From: Gluconobacter roseus NBRC 3990
GTDB taxonomy: Bacteria; Pseudomonadota; Alphaproteobacteria; Acetobacterales; Acetobacteraceae
Reading direction: 5' to 3'
DNA: 64,000 nt
Assembly: GCF_006538885.1 (NCBI RefSeq)
Contig: NZ_BJLY01000004.1
Location: 1-64,000, forward strand
In this document: positions 61,524 through 64,000 of the stretch, piece after piece
Layout: each line of letters starts with the position of its first letter
Position numbering within the stretch: the first letter of the stretch is position 1
Notes under the pieces: generated by a model
What the model was told of the DNA's origin: nothing
Seen by the model: the letters and a program-made list of their open reading frames with translations, nothing else
The model's database searches: none
Position numbers and translations under genes: made by a program

Positions 61524-63995
61524 ATGTCTGCTTCACTTCAGAGGGTAATGTCTCCATTAACCTCTATCCTGCTCGCGCTTGTCGGGCTTTTCCTGCTGGG
61601 AGGAGGGGGATATCTCCTCATTCTTGGCGGTTCGTGGTTCTACGCCTTTCTGGGCCTCGTGATGCTTGCGGCAGCTGGTCTCAGCTTCCGGAACCCGCTG
61701 CTGGGTGCGCGCCTGTATGCGGCTCTTCTGCTGGTGGCGACCGTCTGGTCCGTCTTTGAAGTCGGGTTCGACATCTGGGGTCTAGAAGTCCGTCTGTTCA
61801 CGCTCGTCGGCATTGCAGCCTGGATGCTGCTGCCGTGGGTGTGGCGTACCGGTCATAACTGGGTTTCGGACAAGCGCGAGCTTCTCGGCTCAGCTGCGAT
61901 TGCGATGGTTGCAATCATCGCAAGCTGCTTCACGTCCTACTCCATCGACGGCACGCTTCCCGCAGACCGCATGGCGGCGACGGGTCAGTCCGATCTAACG
62001 GCCAAGGACACCCCGGAAGCCGACTGGCCGGCCTATGGTCGCACGGTGGGTGGTGATCGCTACAGCCCGCTGGCGCAGATCACGCCCGCAAATGTCAGCC
62101 ACCTCAAGCGCGCCTGGGTCACCCGTACGGGGGACGTTCAGAAGGCCGATGAAGGTGTGGTTGCCGGACCGGATCAGGGCCATGAGTTCAATCTTGAGGT
62201 CACCCCGATCAAGATCGATGACACGCTCTATCTGTGCACGCCGCATAACTGGGTCATGGCGCTCGATGCCAAGACCGGTAAGGTGAAGTGGAAGTTCGAT
62301 CCCAAGCCGGCTGCTGCCGATCTGGCCGCGAACGTCTATCTGGCCTGCCGTGGTGTGTCCTATTACAAGGCGCCGGACAACTATCAGGCTCCGGACGGGT
62401 CCAAGGCCTGTCAGAAGCGCATCTTCTCCCCGGTTGGTGACGTGCGTCTGCTGGCTGTCGATGCCGAAACCGGCAAGCCCTGTGAAGACTTCGGCGAGCA
62501 CGGCTTCATCTCCCTGCGCCAGTATCTCGGTCATGTTCCGCATGGCTTCCACTTCGTGACGTCGCCGCCGCTGGTGGTGAAGGATCGTGTGGTTCTGGGC
62601 GGCTGGATCTTCGACAATCAGGCGAATTTCGAGCCCTCCGGCGCGATCCGTGCGTTCAACCCGATCAACGGCGAAATCGAATGGGCCTGGGATGCCGGTC
62701 ATAACCCGGAAAACTGGAAGCCCGGCCCGAACGACGTGCTGACACGTGACACGCCGAATGCCTGGGGCGTTTACACGGCCGATCCGGATCTGGGTCTGCT
62801 CTATCTGCCGATGGGTAACTCCCCGCCGGACAACTGGGGTGGCTCGCGCCGTCCGTTCGACGATGCAACCTCCAGTGCCACGATTGCTCTCGATATCGAG
62901 ACGGGTGAGCGTCGCTGGACCTTCCAGACCGTGCATCACGATCTGTGGGACATGGATCTGGCCATCGGACCGTCCATGGTTGATCTGCCGGGCCCGAATG
63001 GCGAGAACATTCCTGCTCTGATCCAGAGCACGAAGCGCGGTGAGTTCTTCGTTCTGGACCGTCGCACCGGCAAGCCGGTTCCGGGTTACCCGGTTGAGGA
63101 ACGTCCGGTTCCGACCGCGGGTGTTGCAGCGGATGACCATGTCTCCCCGACGCAGCCTTTCGCTGTCGGTCTGCCGTCCCTGACGCCGCCGGACCTCAAG
63201 GAAAGCGACATGTGGGGCGCGACGCTGCTGGATCAGATGATCTGCCGCATCCAGTTCCGCCAGTCCGCTTACGAAGGTCAGTTCACCCCGCCGCATGTTG
63301 GCAAAACGACGATCGTCTATCCGGCATTCTATGGTGTGGTTGACTGGCAGGGCGCTTCCATTGATCCGCAGCGCAAACTGCTGATCGCCAATGCGAGCTA
63401 CCTGCCGTTCCGGATCCGTCTAGAGCACCGTCAGAAGGCCGAGAACGCCGGCATCCTGCCGAAGTGGAACGGTCAGGGCGACAAGCCGGAAGCCAAGGGC
63501 GATGCGCTGAGCGTCTCCCCGGATTACGGCACACCGTACATCGCCTACACTAGCCCGTGGCTGAACCCGCTTCAGATCCCCTGCAAGGGACCGGTCTGGG
63601 GCAAGATCACGGCCATCGATCTGGTGACGAAGAAGATCGTCTGGCAGCACCCCGTCGGCACCACGCGCGATACGGGTCCTTTCCGGACACACAACAACCT
63701 TCCGCTTCCGACCGGTATGTACAACATCGGCGGCAGCGTCCTGACCAAGGGCGGCGTCTCCTTCATGGGGGCCACGGCCGACGATTACCTGCGCGGTTTC
63801 GACATGTCGAACGGCAAGGTGATCTGGCGTGACCGTCTGCCCGCAGGCGGACAGGCTACTCCGATGTCCTATCAAATTGATGGGAAGCAGTATGTTGTGA
63901 TCGCCGCAGGCGGTCATGGGGGCCTTGGCACCCGCAGCGGTGATTATATCATCGCTTACAGCCTGGATGGGGATCAGGGCGCACAGGCGCACTGA
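61524..63995 (+). CDS. membrane-bound PQQ-dependent dehydrogenase (glucose/quinate/shikimate/inositol group)
   Basis: 823 residues, complete within the window; ATG with GAGG upstream. An N-terminal anchor of five helices (residues about 10-140) is followed by an eight-bladed quinoprotein propeller: DWPAYGRTVGGDRYSPLAQI near 170, WKFDPKPAAADLAANVYLAC and RGVSYYK near 255, FDDATSSATIALDIETGERR with VHHDLWDMDLAIGPSMVD near 470, and GGSVLTKGGVSFMGATADDY near 735. The enzyme oxidises a polyol, sugar or alicyclic substrate in the periplasm and passes electrons to ubiquinone, a hallmark of acetic acid bacteria. Which substrate is not settled; the adjacent GAF-Fis regulator suggests substrate-responsive expression. 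Confidence 0.92.
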   Translation: MSASLQRVMSPLTSILLALVGLFLLGGGGYLLILGGSWFYAFLGLVMLAAAGLSFRNPLLGARLYAALLLVATVWSVFEVGFDIWGLEVRLFTLVGIAAWMLLPWVWRTGHNWVSDKRELLGSAAIAMVAIIASCFTSYSIDGTLPADRMAATGQSDLTAKDTPEADWPAYGRTVGGDRYSPLAQITPANVSHLKRAWVTRTGDVQKADEGVVAGPDQGHEFNLEVTPIKIDDTLYLCTPHNWVMALDAKTGKVKWKFDPKPAAADLAANVYLACRGVSYYKAPDNYQAPDGSKACQKRIFSPVGDVRLLAVDAETGKPCEDFGEHGFISLRQYLGHVPHGFHFVTSPPLVVKDRVVLGGWIFDNQANFEPSGAIRAFNPINGEIEWAWDAGHNPENWKPGPNDVLTRDTPNAWGVYTADPDLGLLYLPMGNSPPDNWGGSRRPFDDATSSATIALDIETGERRWTFQTVHHDLWDMDLAIGPSMVDLPGPNGENIPALIQSTKRGEFFVLDRRTGKPVPGYPVEERPVPTAGVAADDHVSPTQPFAVGLPSLTPPDLKESDMWGATLLDQMICRIQFRQSAYEGQFTPPHVGKTTIVYPAFYGVVDWQGASIDPQRKLLIANASYLPFRIRLEHRQKAENAGILPKWNGQGDKPEAKGDALSVSPDYGTPYIAYTSPWLNPLQIPCKGPVWGKITAIDLVTKKIVWQHPVGTTRDTGPFRTHNNLPLPTGMYNIGGSVLTKGGVSFMGATADDYLRGFDMSNGKVIWRDRLPAGGQATPMSYQIDGKQYVVIAAGGHGGLGTRSGDYIIAYSLDGDQGAQAH

Positions 63996-64000
63996 TCATC

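Overview
The window looks like chromosome of an acetic acid bacterium (Acetobacteraceae, most probably Gluconobacter). Supporting signs are a membrane-bound PQQ dehydrogenase of the glucose/quinate/inositol type, several TonB-dependent receptors, a Wzx/Wzy exopolysaccharide locus of the acetan/gum kind, a Hint-domain repeat protein typical of the family, and high GC content with AT-richer patches in the polysaccharide region. Genus is inferred from gene content, not from a marker gene.

Region 1 (1-13.9 kb) is a complete reductive pyrimidine catabolism locus: PreT/PreA dihydropyrimidine dehydrogenase, dihydropyrimidinase, N-carbamoyl-beta-alanine amidohydrolase, an NCS1 nucleobase transporter, a class III beta-alanine-type transaminase, a RutR-like TetR regulator and a divergent MocR regulator. 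Its unusual last step is a tautomerase-superfamily protein carrying every active-site residue I recall for malonate semialdehyde decarboxylase, so the route probably ends in acetaldehyde plus CO2. preA is interrupted by a frameshift inside an 11-G tract. RutR-type palindromes lie upstream of preT and, more surprisingly, of the TonB-dependent receptor that follows the transporter.

Region 2 (14-36.3 kb) is a surface polysaccharide region: an acyltransferase, a Cys/His-rich repeat protein, a WbsX-like protein, Wzx flippase, Sel1 protein, PAP2 phosphatase, Wzy-like polymerase, GT4, Wza-like lipoprotein and outer-membrane barrel. A divergent operon carries the priming glycosyltransferase (GumD/AceA type), Wzc/GumC with tyrosine kinase domain, three more glycosyltransferases and two secreted proteins. 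A phosphohexomutase closes the region.

Region 3 (36.3-43.2 kb) is iron uptake: a siderophore receptor, Sel1 protein, O-methyltransferase and DUF4405 membrane protein, then exbB-exbD-tonB. Each half is preceded by a good Fur-box match.

Region 4 (43.2-64 kb) is mixed: NmrA-type reductase, Dyp peroxidase, PhnA-like protein, SulP transporter, SDR, a second TonB receptor paralogous to the one at 11.4 kb, LysR-MFS pair, gamma-glutamyltransferase, secretory lipase, a 1108-residue Hint-domain repeat protein, an ArsC/Spx-like protein, and a GAF-Fis regulator lacking the AAA+ domain that is divergent from the PQQ dehydrogenase, with a 20-bp near-perfect palindrome between them. No tRNA, rRNA, CRISPR array or intact insertion sequence was seen.
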